Position numbers and translations under genes: made by a program. From Fallopia convolvulus (taxonomy: Eukaryota > Streptophyta > Magnoliopsida > Caryophyllales > Polygonaceae): a stretch of DNA of 64,000 nt. This document shows positions 1 through 8,895 of the stretch, piece by piece; position 1 is the stretch's first letter; every line of letters starts with the position of its first letter. The DNA lies in NCBI GenBank assembly GCA_964016875.1, contig OZ024724.1, positions 47,956,899 to 48,020,898 on the forward strand. The letters are read 5' to 3'. The notes beneath the pieces were generated by a model that saw nothing but the letters and a program-made list of their open reading frames with translations, did not search any database and had not been told where the DNA came from.

Positions 1-106
1 TCCCTTTGTACATACTTTAGTAATTGTTAGCTCAAAAGTCATACCGCTTGTAAAATTAACTAATTAACATGGCATTCGCTTCCTTTTGGGTTGTATTTTT
101 GTACAG

Positions 107-1476
107 GGGTGCGATGCGTCGGTTTTGTTGGATGATAGTGAGACAATAGCGAGCGAGAAGCGTGCGTTGCCAAATGCAAACTCCTTGAGAGGCTTCGAAG
201 TGATCGACGAGATCAAAGCCAGGCTAGAAGAGGTATGCCCCGAGACAGTGTCCTGTGCTGACATCCTGGCCCTAGCTGCGCGTGCCTCCACCGTGCTGGT
301 ACTTACCTTAATTAATTAATAATATATATAGTTACATTCCTTCTTAATTATATTGGATCAAATATGATTGATTAACCAGTATCCATATGCATGTATGTAA
401 CAGAGCGGAGGACCAAGTTGGGAGTTAGGACTAGGAAGAAGAGACTCGAAGACGGCAAACCTAAAGGCGGCCAATACCACAAGCCTTCCAGCTCCAACAT
501 TTAGCATCCAACAACTCATTACCTCCTTCCAGAATCAGGGTCTTGATGAATCTGACCTTGTTGCCCTCTCAGGTTAATTTCTCGTGAGTTTGTTTATGTT
601 TTACTTATCTCGAGTTAATTTTGGTTATGACTAGAATGGGTAGGCTAGACGTGGGTCTGGTTTGGAAACCATGGAACAGGAACCGGGACCAACTAAACCT
701 GGTCACTCGATTTCGGATCCGATTCCCACCGGTTCGGGTTTGGTTCCAACCCTTAATAAAATAAAAATAAACGTGAAAATGCAAAAATCAAGGTCACGGT
801 TTTGGAACTGTGTGACCGCGTTTTTTTATTTTTTTTTAAAAAGGATGAAACCCATGATTCGGAACCGTGGAAACGAGGAACCGGGACGAGAACATGCATA
901 CACCCGGTTCCGGCGGTTCTAAACCGGTGGTTTTTCCGGTTGGGTTCCACGGGAACCAAACCTGCCTCTAAGCTAGGGTTTAACGGGTGCAAAATGACAA
1001 AATAACGGCTTTTAGTTAATCATTGATCAAATTCTCTTCATACACATTCACCAGGAGGACACACCATTGGGATGGCGAGATGCGTCAGCTTCAAGAAAAG
1101 ACTATACACTCAAAATGCCAACACCAACCAGCCTGCAGATCTCACTCTTGAGAGAGCCTACTACAATGAGCTCAAATCAGTGTGCCCTCCAATTGGCGGT
1201 GACGATGTCATCTCCCCACTTGACTACGCTTCCCCAAGAACCTTCGACAACACGTATTTCAAGCTCATCCTTGGAGGTCGAGGCCTTTTGAGCTCAGACG
1301 AGGCCCTCTTGACTGGAAACGTCCCCAATGTTGCAAGTTTGGTCAAGACTTATGCTTCTAATCAAGGCCTGTTCTTTGATCACTTTGCTCGTTCCATGGT
1401 TAAGATGGGCAACATTAGTCCTCTATTGGGGTTCAACGGCGAGGTTAGAAAGAATTGTCGCCGCGTTAATTTTTAA
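107..1476 (+). CDS. Class III peroxidase, 3' three exons (5' end outside window)
   Basis: Secreted heme peroxidase of the plant class III family, which oxidises phenolics and lignin precursors with H2O2 in the wall or vacuole. Three exons are visible: 107-298, 404-572 and 1055-1476. They splice in frame to 260 residues ending in TAA at 1474-1476. Exon 2 opens with GCDASVLLDD, the calcium and heme-pocket motif, followed by CPETVSCADILALAAR. Exon 3 has SGGPSWELGLGRRDS. Exon 4 starts with GGHTIG, which holds the proximal heme-ligand histidine, and ends VRKNCRRVNF. The conserved cysteines are present. The first exon, with signal peptide and distal Arg/His, must lie left of position 1. The intron phases (0, 0, 1) are those usual in this family. 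Substrate and physiological role cannot be told from sequence. Confidence 0.95.
600..1005. repeat. Low-complexity insertion-like DNA in peroxidase intron 3
   Basis: The last intron (573-1054) is unusually rich in short CCGGTTC / GGAACCGG words, for example around 650-740 and 895-965. Such words are typical of decayed non-autonomous hAT-type elements. I could not find matching terminal inverted repeats or a target duplication, so element identity is only suggested. Open frames here are not genes. Confidence 0.3.
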
Positions 1477-1942
1477 TCCTTGAGAATGATTGTTATGTGT
1501 TGTATGATATTTGTTTGTGAGAGGAAGGCTGATTTGGGATTGATGTTGTACGTACGTGTGTTTTGGTTTAGGGTTTATGGGTTTAAGGGTTTATGGATTA
1601 TTCTTTATTTGCAATTAGTCAATTTGGTACTTAAACTCAAAGGCCTTGTGTGGGAAAAAAAACTCGAAGGCCTTTGTGGAGTTGTTTGTCATCAATTAAT
1701 TTGTCTCTGCCTAGGTGCTTTTATGTTACTATTTGATCGAAGTGTATGAATGATTGATTGGTTTGATTAATGAGTAGTGGTTGACCTTCTTCTCTAATTT
1801 GGTACTCTTGATCGATTATTTAGGCTAAATTATTTACGCTATTGTATTAATCTTATTCTTATATAGTTTATACTAAAGATGAAGAAAAGTATTGTGTTTA
1901 AGCAAAAAACAAACAAACTCATAGGCTGTTTTATTTGGAGAG
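1477..1942. other. Peroxidase 3' flank
   Basis: AT-rich DNA downstream of the peroxidase stop, presumably its 3' UTR and spacer. No gene, repeat or RNA was recognised. Confidence 0.5.
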
Positions 1943-2160
1943 TGTTAGTTGAGTCAATTTGTTATGCCAAGTCAGCTCTTTCTGTTAAAATTACAAGTTT
2001 TTTTTTTGTAAAGGGCACTGCCCATGAGAATCGAACCGGGGACATTTGGGTACTATCTTTAGAGGCTTAACCGCTTGACTAGATGATCGGAGGCTTCTGT
2101 TAAACAAGTTGATCATACAATCCTTGTAACAAAGCTTAATTATCTTCTTCTTTTTTGTGA
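1943..2160 (+). repeat. Copia-type LTR fragment split by a SINE
   Basis: The DNA starting TGTTAGTTGAGT at 1943 and resuming after 2104 (CAAGTTGATCATACAATCC) closely parallels the LTR at 4901-5000 (TGTTAGTTAAGT ... CAAGTTAATCATACAATCC). It is therefore the 5' LTR, or a fragment of it, of the copia element whose coding remnants follow. Similarity fades after about 2142, where a local duplication of AAGCTTAATTATCTT occurs (about 2134 and 2166). Confidence 0.65.
1990..2094 (-). mobile_element. tRNA-derived SINE
   Basis: Read on the minus strand this begins at 2094. It shows a pol III box A (TAGTCAAGCGG, about 2082-2072) and box B (GGTTCGATTC, about 2036-2027) and ends in an A-rich tail (the T-run at 1998-2007 on the plus strand). 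It is flanked by a direct repeat TTCTGTTAAA at 1980-1989 and 2095-2104, as expected for a LINE-mobilised target duplication. Removing the insert restores continuity with the copia LTR at 4901, which independently confirms the boundaries. The length of about 105 bp is short for a SINE. Confidence 0.8.
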
Positions 2161-2609
2161 AGACAAAGCTTAATTATCTTATCTCTACAAAGTTATGTTT
2201 TGTTGGGGATCGATTAATAGCTCCAAGTCTCGCTCATAATTTCAGCGGAAGCAAAACAACAATATATAGGATTGGATTCAACCAATCAACAAACTCCAAG
2301 CAAGGTGCAAACCAAACGATTCAATCTGCTAGAGAACGAAAATACTTAATCAACCAAGTCAATCTCAAGAAAAACTAATGTAAAAATCAACAACACATTA
2401 ATTTAAGTGAAAACCCCCTCAAAACTAGAGGGAGAAAAAAAAACCATTGTCGCCCTACTAAGCACAAACTCACTAATCAACTGATGAGTACAAGTATTCA
2501 CAACTAAATACAAATCTCACACCTAAAGATTATCAACCCATTGAGAATCAATACTAGAAAACTCCAAATTAAACATGTATGAAAGAGATGTTATGAGTGG
2601 CTCAAGTTT
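2161..2609. other. Unassigned decayed repeat DNA
   Basis: Lies between the 5' LTR fragment and the first recognisable copia coding remnant. It should hold leader, gag and integrase of the copia element, but no such coding similarity is visible. The stretch may be foreign repeat DNA. No gene was recognised. Confidence 0.4.
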
Positions 2610-2823
2610 CAGCTTTAATAGAACTAGAATCCTATGATGTTGCAACTACATTTCTTGAATGGCAACCAGCAATGGATGAAGAACTAGTTCTTTGGATGCT
2701 AACCATACACGCGATTTGGTTCAATTACCAAAAGGTAAGAAGCAAATAAGTTCTAAGTGGATCTTCAAGTTAAAATATACGGTTAATGACACTCCTGAAA
2801 GACATAAGGGATGACTTGTTATT

Positions 2824-3016
2824 AGGGGCGGAGGTAGAAAAATTTATCAAGGGGGGAACAATTACCTAAAGTGTAGTAAAATAGTAAAAAAAATACATTT
2901 TGTAGGGCTTGAACACATGACTGAGTGGCAAAAAAGTGGACAATATATTTTTTGTTCAACAATTATAAGGAACAGGGCGCAATGGCCCCCACTAACCCCT
3001 GCCTCCCTCCGCCCTT
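2824..3016. mobile_element. MITE inserted in copia RT
   Basis: A 193-bp insert splits the copia codons for LVI. The left end AGGGGCGGAGGTAG and the inverted right end AAGGGCGGAGGGAG match at 12 of 14 positions. It is flanked by CTTGTTATT (2815-2823) and CTTGTCATC (3018-3026), a diverged direct repeat of 8-9 bp, and the reading frame continues on both sides. The superfamily (hAT or Mutator) cannot be decided from an imperfect duplication. Confidence 0.7.
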
Positions 3017-3251
3017 GCTTGTCATCAAAGGTTGCACACAAAAAGGAGGGTTGGGTTACATAAATACATTTTTTTCTAACAATAAAAATGAACACAATTT
3101 GTAGCCTAATTGTAGTAGCTATCGAGAATAAGTGGAGTTTATCTCTACTAAATGTCAATAACACATTTTTCAATGGCAACTTATTGGAAGAAGTCAAGAT
3201 GAAGATTCCATAAGGTCTCCTCGGCCTTAGTCTTGGGCTGATCTCACACTC

Positions 3252-3715
3252 TCTCAACTTGGATACCATGAGGCAGGGCTTGGAAAGTTTTCGTATAAGC
3301 AGGAGGGATTCACAAATCCTCCAAACGAAGAGCACGCAGGGCTTTGAACCCAAATACATTACCCACAATGGAAGTAAACTTGTTAGTAACAAAACATTCT
3401 TAAAAAAGGTCTAATGGGTAAGCTACATAAGCAATAAATTGATTTTCTTCTCCAGGAACAGGCTCGATGTCGTAGCATCGTCCTTTGTAACGATCAAGGC
3501 TGGTAAGTCCATCAGTCCACACGGTTGTCCATGTACCAGTAGAAGATTCGGTAGCTACCGCAGCCCTTGCTTCTTTTGGCGGAACTCCAGGTTGAGGAGT
3601 TACTCGAAATGCTGCCAAGATATCATGATCATGGGATTCATACTCGGGAGTATAATAAGTCAATTTGTATTCTTTAACACCGGCTTTGAGTCCAATACTT
3701 GGACGCTTTCGGCAT
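3252..3715 (-). pseudogene. rbcL: rbcL 5' fragment (RuBisCO large subunit), plastid-derived
   Basis: The minus-strand frame reads AGVKEYKLTYYTPEYE, ILAAFRVTPQPGVPP, SSTGTWTTVWTDGLTSLDRY and AYPLDLF. This is the conserved N-terminal region of the RuBisCO large subunit. The normal first codons are absent: the frame enters from unrelated DNA just before GLKAGVKE. A stop follows DLF, then FTSIVGNVFGFKALRALRLEDL and PHGIQVER continue with further stops. Similarity ends near 3252. It is a non-functional nuclear copy with several substitutions. Confidence 0.9.
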
Positions 3716-3825
3716 CCAAGGGTCACGGGCCGACCATAGAACCTTGTTCAATAAGTGGAACGCATTAGCTGTCCGCTTTCCGGTTCCTTTCCAATTTGAT
3801 GTTGATTCTTCAGCAAATTCATCGA

Positions 3826-3943
3826 TTAAAAGCTATTTTTCCACAGGACCTTCCCTATAGTATCGTCATCGCAGTAGAGTTTAACCACCAAGTTCGGGAT
3901 GGATTTGTGTGGTTCCTCTACGCCTAGGACACCTCTTGGATAT
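3826..3943 (-). pseudogene. rrn5: Plastid-type 5S rRNA copy
   Basis: The minus strand reads GTGTCCTAGGCGTAGAGG, CCATCCCGAACTTGGTGG and TTAAACTCTACTGCGATGA in order. This matches plastid 5S rRNA with scattered changes, such as CCACACAAATCC where CCACACCAATCC is usual. It lies in a nuclear repeat context next to the rbcL fragment, so it is a transferred pseudogene and not a nuclear 5S gene. Confidence 0.85.
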
Positions 3944-4900
3944 GTTTGATAACTCAACAAATCTCTTTATGGTCTCAAGCAGGTGTCTAGGCAATGACAT
4001 TCCAAGTTGTTTGAATATCTCTTCTCTCAAGGTTATATTCAATCCTTAATTGACTATCCATTATATTACAAGAAGCATGAGTCATCTATGGTATTCCTTC
4101 AGGTTGTTTATGTTGATCACATCTTTGTAATTATCAATTATTAGGACGAAATTGCTCATATTAAAGCATTTTTTGTCAATTAATTTACTACCAAAAATCC
4201 TTTAGATCCAAATTTCAAGTTTCTTCAACAACATATTTTTTTCCTGATCCAATATAGTAGATTAGTCGGAAAATTGAACTTTGTAACAACCTCAAGGCTA
4301 GACATTTGCTTTAGTGCTCAGCTTCTCAGTCAATATATAGAAAGTCCTTGTTTTTCTCATTTAAAGACAGCAATGCACACATTAAAGTTCTTAAAAGGAA
4401 TTCATAATTTTGGTTTAATAATGTCTTCTACTAATGATTTTTCTCGTCAAGCTTATTGTGACAATGACTATGTTTCTTTTCCTTGGGCACGAGATCGGCT
4501 AGTGGTTATTTCAGCATAAGGGGTTCTTCTCCAATTTCATGGAAATCAAAGAAGAACACGACAATCTTTATTTCTTCTGCTAAGGTCGGCAAAATACCAT
4601 TCAATAAGAAGACTAATTACAAAATTAGCTTGGTTGAACATCTACCTAGTTCCATTAATTGTAATATTCAAGCAATTGTTCATATAGTTAAAACTTGTAT
4701 TCCATGAACGTACAAAACATATTGAATCTGAGTACATTTTGTTCATTCCAAGTTAGAACAAGGGTTAATAAAAAAAAGCTTCTAATAAATCATCAATTAG
4801 TAAATATATTTACCAAATATTTATTTGGGCATTCTTATAATTCAATTTTATCAAGATTGGGGCTATTTTTACACCTCCAATTAGGGGGATATAAGGAGAG

Positions 4901-5074
4901 TGTTAGTTAAGTTAGTTAGTTATGTTGAGTTGGCTCTCTTTGTTAAACAAGTTAATCATACAATCCTTGTAACAGAGCTTATAGCTTGTCCCTAGGCTCT
5001 AACTAAAATATTATGTAATCACTCTCATGAATCAATAACAAGAATTCTCTTTTCTCTATATTGGAATATACTCA
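4901..5074 (+). repeat. Copia 3' LTR
   Basis: Begins TGTTAGTTAAGTTAG directly after the purine-rich tract GGGGGATATAAGGAGAG. It contains the segment shared with the fragment at 1943 and probably ends with CA near 5074. The 3' boundary is uncertain because no intact 5' copy is available for comparison. Confidence 0.6.
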
Positions 5075-6007
5075 TCTCGCATCGGAAATCTCAAGAGAAA
5101 TAAGCCAATATATATACCCTTGGGTTACTCCTCCTATTGTCAATTGGTTTTAAGATGGAACCCCACTAGGCTTGTGTACTAGGCTTACGTATGCACGTGA
5201 CCCATGAAGTTGCACATGGTGGCCCACTGATTTTGACACTCTATATGTTGTTTCCTTTCATTCCACACAAACATGATCATCAAAGTGTCGAAAATGACAT
5301 GTCAACCATTTGTGATGATAAATTCCCAACACTTAAATTCCCACGTTTTCAAAAATGGTGTTAAAAATATGGGTGCTCATCAGTTCACCTACACTAAATA
5401 AAAATCCGATCCGAGTAGAACTGAACCGAAACCAAGTTAATTTAGTTTGATCAATTCTCATTTTAGAATTTAGTTGAGTTTGGTTTTCAGTTTAGTTTGG
5501 TTCGGGTACACCGAATGTTTTTAATTAAGAAAACCCTAGCCACCTACACTGCCACACATCTCCATACGTCTTGAATCCTCACAATGATATCGATGCATTT
5601 ACAGTCTTCCTTCTTTAAACTCTCTTTGCTTGAACTCCTTTGCCAGTCCTCCGTCCTCCTCTCCTTCCGTCCTTTGCAGCTTCATCAGACGTTGGTCTTC
5701 AACTTCTTCGCTGGACCGCCACTCCTCTTTCTTCCTCTCCTTTGCAGATTCACTCACTTCTCTCTCCCATTAAACCAAAGCCCATTCTTGGCACATCAAC
5801 GAGACACGTGTCCATAGATAAGGGTATGTAAGTAGCCCAATTGTACAATGCCCAAAAAATAAGAGCGCAATATATATCATAATGTAAAATACACAAAATT
5901 GCTCAGATGGATGCAAGCTAGGCAAAGGATCGATGACAAAGCTCTATGTTCGAGCTTTAATTTGTTCGCTCAAGTATCAGTTTGTATTTTTTTTATCTTA
6001 ACAAATG
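5075..6007. other. Spacer with decayed repeat
   Basis: No gene seen. 5383-5520 contains GGTTCGG / CCGAACC-type words like those of decayed hAT elements. A proline- and leucine-rich open frame near 5584-5831 is C/T-rich low-complexity DNA without recognisable domains. Confidence 0.4.
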
Positions 6008-6025
6008 CATGTCTCCCTCTCCTTT

Positions 6026-6973
6026 TTTTTACTAAGTAAGATTTAGGACCTCTCCCCTCAAGGAAGGCGTCCTAGCACATCCTAACGGATGAGTACTTTG
6101 AGTTCTGGGTAATAGCATGAACAGGGAGACTGTGGCTCAGTTTGTCAATTTTATCAGCCACAGTATTAGCGTCCTTGGGCACGTGAGAAATCTGAACTGA
6201 CTGGAATCCAAGGAGAAAAACCAATATATCAGTCATAATAATTTCAATTTCTCAAGGGTAGTTTTTCTCACCTTGGGTTGCTTTTATGACTTGTAAATTA
6301 TCGCCTTCAATTTCTATGTGTTTGAAACTTTTTTGGTTTGCTTCCCGGATCCCATCTCTCAAAGCCAAGGCTTTAATCTTAAGTGTCGTTATATTTCCAT
6401 AATTATGTGCCATTATTTTCATCATGTTCCCGTTGTGATCACGTAATATTGCTCCTCCCGTTGCATGTCCATTGTCTTGTCGTGATCCATAAAAATTGCA
6501 TTTTATGACTCCTTGCCTCGATTTTTTCCACGATGTGGGTTTAGTCGTTTTCTTACTCCTTCTTTGACAACTTCTAGAGATTGTGTCGTCATCGTCATTC
6601 CATTGTTTGGATTTCTCCCATTCCTCTAATTGCATCCTAATGTACTGAGGAAAATCATTTATAAAGTCATTCGATGCTTGTTGGAAAGCCAACTTGTTTC
6701 TTTGGTGCCAAATACACCACCATGAAAACTGCTAATGTGGTAAATTCTTTTGTTCCTAAAACTTGGAAGAGGTTGTTTAATACATTTTTTTGCGTCTTGT
6801 TGTGTATATTATAGTTTCAAAGAGTTTGTTCAATGTTTGTGCTTAATGTTCTTATAGTGTTTAGTTTGTGTGGACATGTAACAAATAAGTGTATGGTATC
6901 TTCAATTGTACAATTACAAAAAATATAGCCTCCAATACGTGTTTTTCTCGTAGTCTTACTTTAATGGGCAAGC
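6026..6973 (-). mobile_element. 5'-truncated LINE (non-LTR retrotransposon)
   Basis: On the minus strand, from 6973 downward, this encodes the zinc-binding RT-associated domain (EDTIHLFVTCP, about 6900) and a plant RNase H-like domain: KCNFYGS, GGAILRDHNGN, the ALRDGIREA region and IEIEGDNLQV in an uninterrupted ORF at 6252-6692. The domain closes with QISHVPKDANTVADKI near 6200. The 3' tail is the T-run at 6023-6030. An 18-bp direct repeat CATGTCTCCCTCTCCTTT flanks it at 6008-6025 and 6974-6991, a perfect target-site duplication. RT and endonuclease are missing, as expected for 5' truncation on insertion. Confidence 0.92.
6252..6692 (-). pseudogene. LINE RNase H-like domain ORF
   Basis: Open frame of 146 residues inside the truncated LINE. 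It has the RNase H-like signatures GGAILRDHNGNMMKI, an EA-like helix (LKIKALALRDGIREA) and the acidic strand IEIEGDNLQVI. The upstream frame is broken between the zinc domain and this ORF. It is part of the dead retroelement and not a host gene. Confidence 0.75.
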
Positions 6974-6991
6974 CATGTCTCCCTCTCCTTT

Positions 6992-7860
6992 GATAAATAA
7001 TTGATTGTTTTTAAATTATAAATTACAATAAAAATAATTTATTTTTAAAGTATTATCATACATACAACCTAAATTTATTCATAAAATATTTATATAACTT
7101 TTTTTCATAAGCCTAAATTTTAATAGTATAGAACAAGGTCCCAAAAATGTTGAGATGGGCCTAACGAGACATTTCCATGCCCGAGATTAGGGTGAAGTCG
7201 GAGACTTCGTAGAGGAGGTAGCAACCTTAAAGTTGAACCCCAATAGTGGCGACGTTATTGGCGCGCACAAAACTAGTGGGCGGGCAATGAGATTTTGCTC
7301 ATGCAACCGTAGTAGTCATTGGCGTTGAGGTCGCTATGGCACTAGAAGAGTTTGGCGACACCTTTGGTGGTGGATTGTTAGATCATGGAAGATGGAGGAG
7401 TATAGATGTGAGATGGATATTAAGATATTGAGATTAGGAACCGGAGGAGTAGAGATTTTGGGGAAGTGTGCTTTGTTCGTCCACTCATCAACTTCTTTTA
7501 ATTTTAGAGTTCGGTTTGGAACCAATTCGAATTGACAAAAAACCAAACTGATTTGAAAACAAACTGTATTTCGATTCGGTTTTAGATCGATAAACATCAC
7601 TAGTTCAAAAGCATCCAAATTAACCCGAACTCTATTTCGGTTCAGTTTTTAGTTCCAAAAAATCAAATTTTTGGCTTTCAGTTCGGTTCGATTTCAAACT
7701 AATCAACATCCCTAGTTCAAAAGCATCCAAATTAACCCCTCTTTTTTTTCTAGCATTGATGTTGTATGAAATCAATAATTGTTCTAACATATCTGAACAG
7801 TAGAATTGTATCGAGTACCATGACAACAAGGCACCTAAGTGCCTAACTCGTCACTTGCGT
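6992..7860. repeat. Decayed repeat with internal direct duplication
   Basis: No gene seen. A 27-bp direct repeat starting CTAGTTCAAAAGCATCC occurs at 7600-7626 and 7712-7738. It is embedded in GGTTCGG / GGTTCAG-rich DNA (7500-7700) that yields repetitive open frames on the minus strand. This looks like a relic of a non-autonomous DNA transposon; ends were not found. Confidence 0.4.
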
Positions 7861-8895
7861 GCTTATGTAGGTGAAATTTTCCTTTTGGCGCGAAAAGTAA
7901 AGAAGAGAGAAACAGTCCACAGGCGAAGCGTGAAAATGTGGTTAACGGCGGCAAAGGTCAAAACCCTATCCAATTAATATAAATACTATACAACGACCAA
8001 AAAATGCATTGAATAACTTGTAAATAACTCCTAAGCCCCCCACGATTTTCTCGACCTCCACGTTTACCCCCACTCGACGCATAATATAAACTCCCTGTTC
8101 GCTCCTCAAGAGATTCATGAATACATTCTCTCTCCGTAGTACCTTACATAATTGTTAAACTGTTTTTTTTCCAAATATATCCAACGTGTATACTTGACCC
8201 AAAAAAAATCCAACGTGTATACATATTTTATTCAAAACATAGAGTTGTTTGGTAAACTAATTACACGTACTAGAATGAAAATGGTATAAATTTGCGCGGT
8301 TAATTAATTCATATATTTATCACACAATTAAAGCACTATACGTACGAATTCGATCTTCTTCTAATTCCCACTTTGATTCTGGTCCTATTTCAAAAGAAAA
8401 TTTGTGGAAGAAAAATAAAAATAAATAAAATAATATGTACAAACCTATGAGAAATAAAGCATTTTAATTTTGTATTCCGATCCCTCTACCAAACAGCCCC
8501 TAAGTATATTTTAATATTATTGAGAGTTTATAAACTTGAAGAAATATTGAACTGAAAGAAACCGGAGCGCGGGTAACGTGAATTTGAAACGTTATGGAGG
8601 AAGTGGAAAAGTTGAGATTCAGGCCCCTCAACCAGTTTTCAGATAAATCTCATCATAACTTAACTTAATTAGTTACATGTCAAAACTCACCTTCATTCTT
8701 GCCTGATCAATGGACGTACTCTTAATTAATTCAACTGCAAGAAAAACAGCTCTTCCAAATCCCTACGCCTCTATATATACAATCACACATATCGTTGTTC
8801 TTCATCATCTCCAAGGTTCATACCTTATAACCCCTCTAATTAATTCCTTCGATCCATCTCCTCAAATTAATTAACTAATCATCAATTAATTAACA
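7861..8895 (+). promoter_or_regulatory. Pectinesterase upstream region
   Basis: About 1 kb of AT-rich DNA before the pectinesterase ATG. A TATA-like CTATATATAC lies at 8771-8780, about 120 bp before the start codon, followed by a C/T-rich leader, as expected for a pol II promoter. No other gene is visible. Confidence 0.45.

Larger units (their letters stand above)
3252..3943 (-). other. Composite plastid-derived insertion (NUPT) in copia pol
   Basis: This block interrupts the copia RT between the NNTFFNGN region and the SLYGLKQ region. On the minus strand it carries a plastid 5S rRNA copy (about 3943-3826), then a stretch resembling plastid inverted-repeat spacer from memory (about 3825-3716), then the 5' part of rbcL (about 3715-3252). 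These loci are far apart in normal plastid genomes, so the insert is a joined composite. It may have come directly from the plastid or by way of plastid DNA in mitochondria. Confidence 0.75.
2610..4890 (+). pseudogene. Ty1/copia reverse transcriptase-RNase H remnant, interrupted
   Basis: Broken copia pol reading on the plus strand. At 2645-2823 are the RT N-terminal signatures (AMDEEL, LPKGKKQISSKWIFKLK). At 3018-3060 the frame resumes as LVIKGCTQKEG. At 3130-3210 is LNVNNTFFNGNLLEEVKM. At 3952-4270 is LNKSLYGLKQ followed by YVDHIFV, where the canonical catalytic YVDD has become YVDH. At 4274-4890 are the RNase H region (AYCDNDY, GYFSIRGSSPISWKSKK) and the terminal motif QLVNIFTKYL. Multiple stops and frameshifts make it inactive. 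The breaks at 2824-3016 and about 3250-3943 are later insertions. A purine-rich tract just before 4901 is the polypurine tract. Confidence 0.85.

Noticed and set aside
662..1005. Open frames on both strands in the peroxidase intron
   Set aside because: They come from repetitive CCGGTTC-type DNA and lie within a well-defined GT-AG intron of the peroxidase.
3400..3726. rbcL as a functional gene
   Set aside because: It lacks its own start region, has stops, and is embedded in copia DNA; it is a transferred plastid fragment.
5584..5831. Plus-strand open frames rich in Leu, Phe and Pro
   Set aside because: C/T-rich low complexity, overlapping frames, no domain, no splice context.
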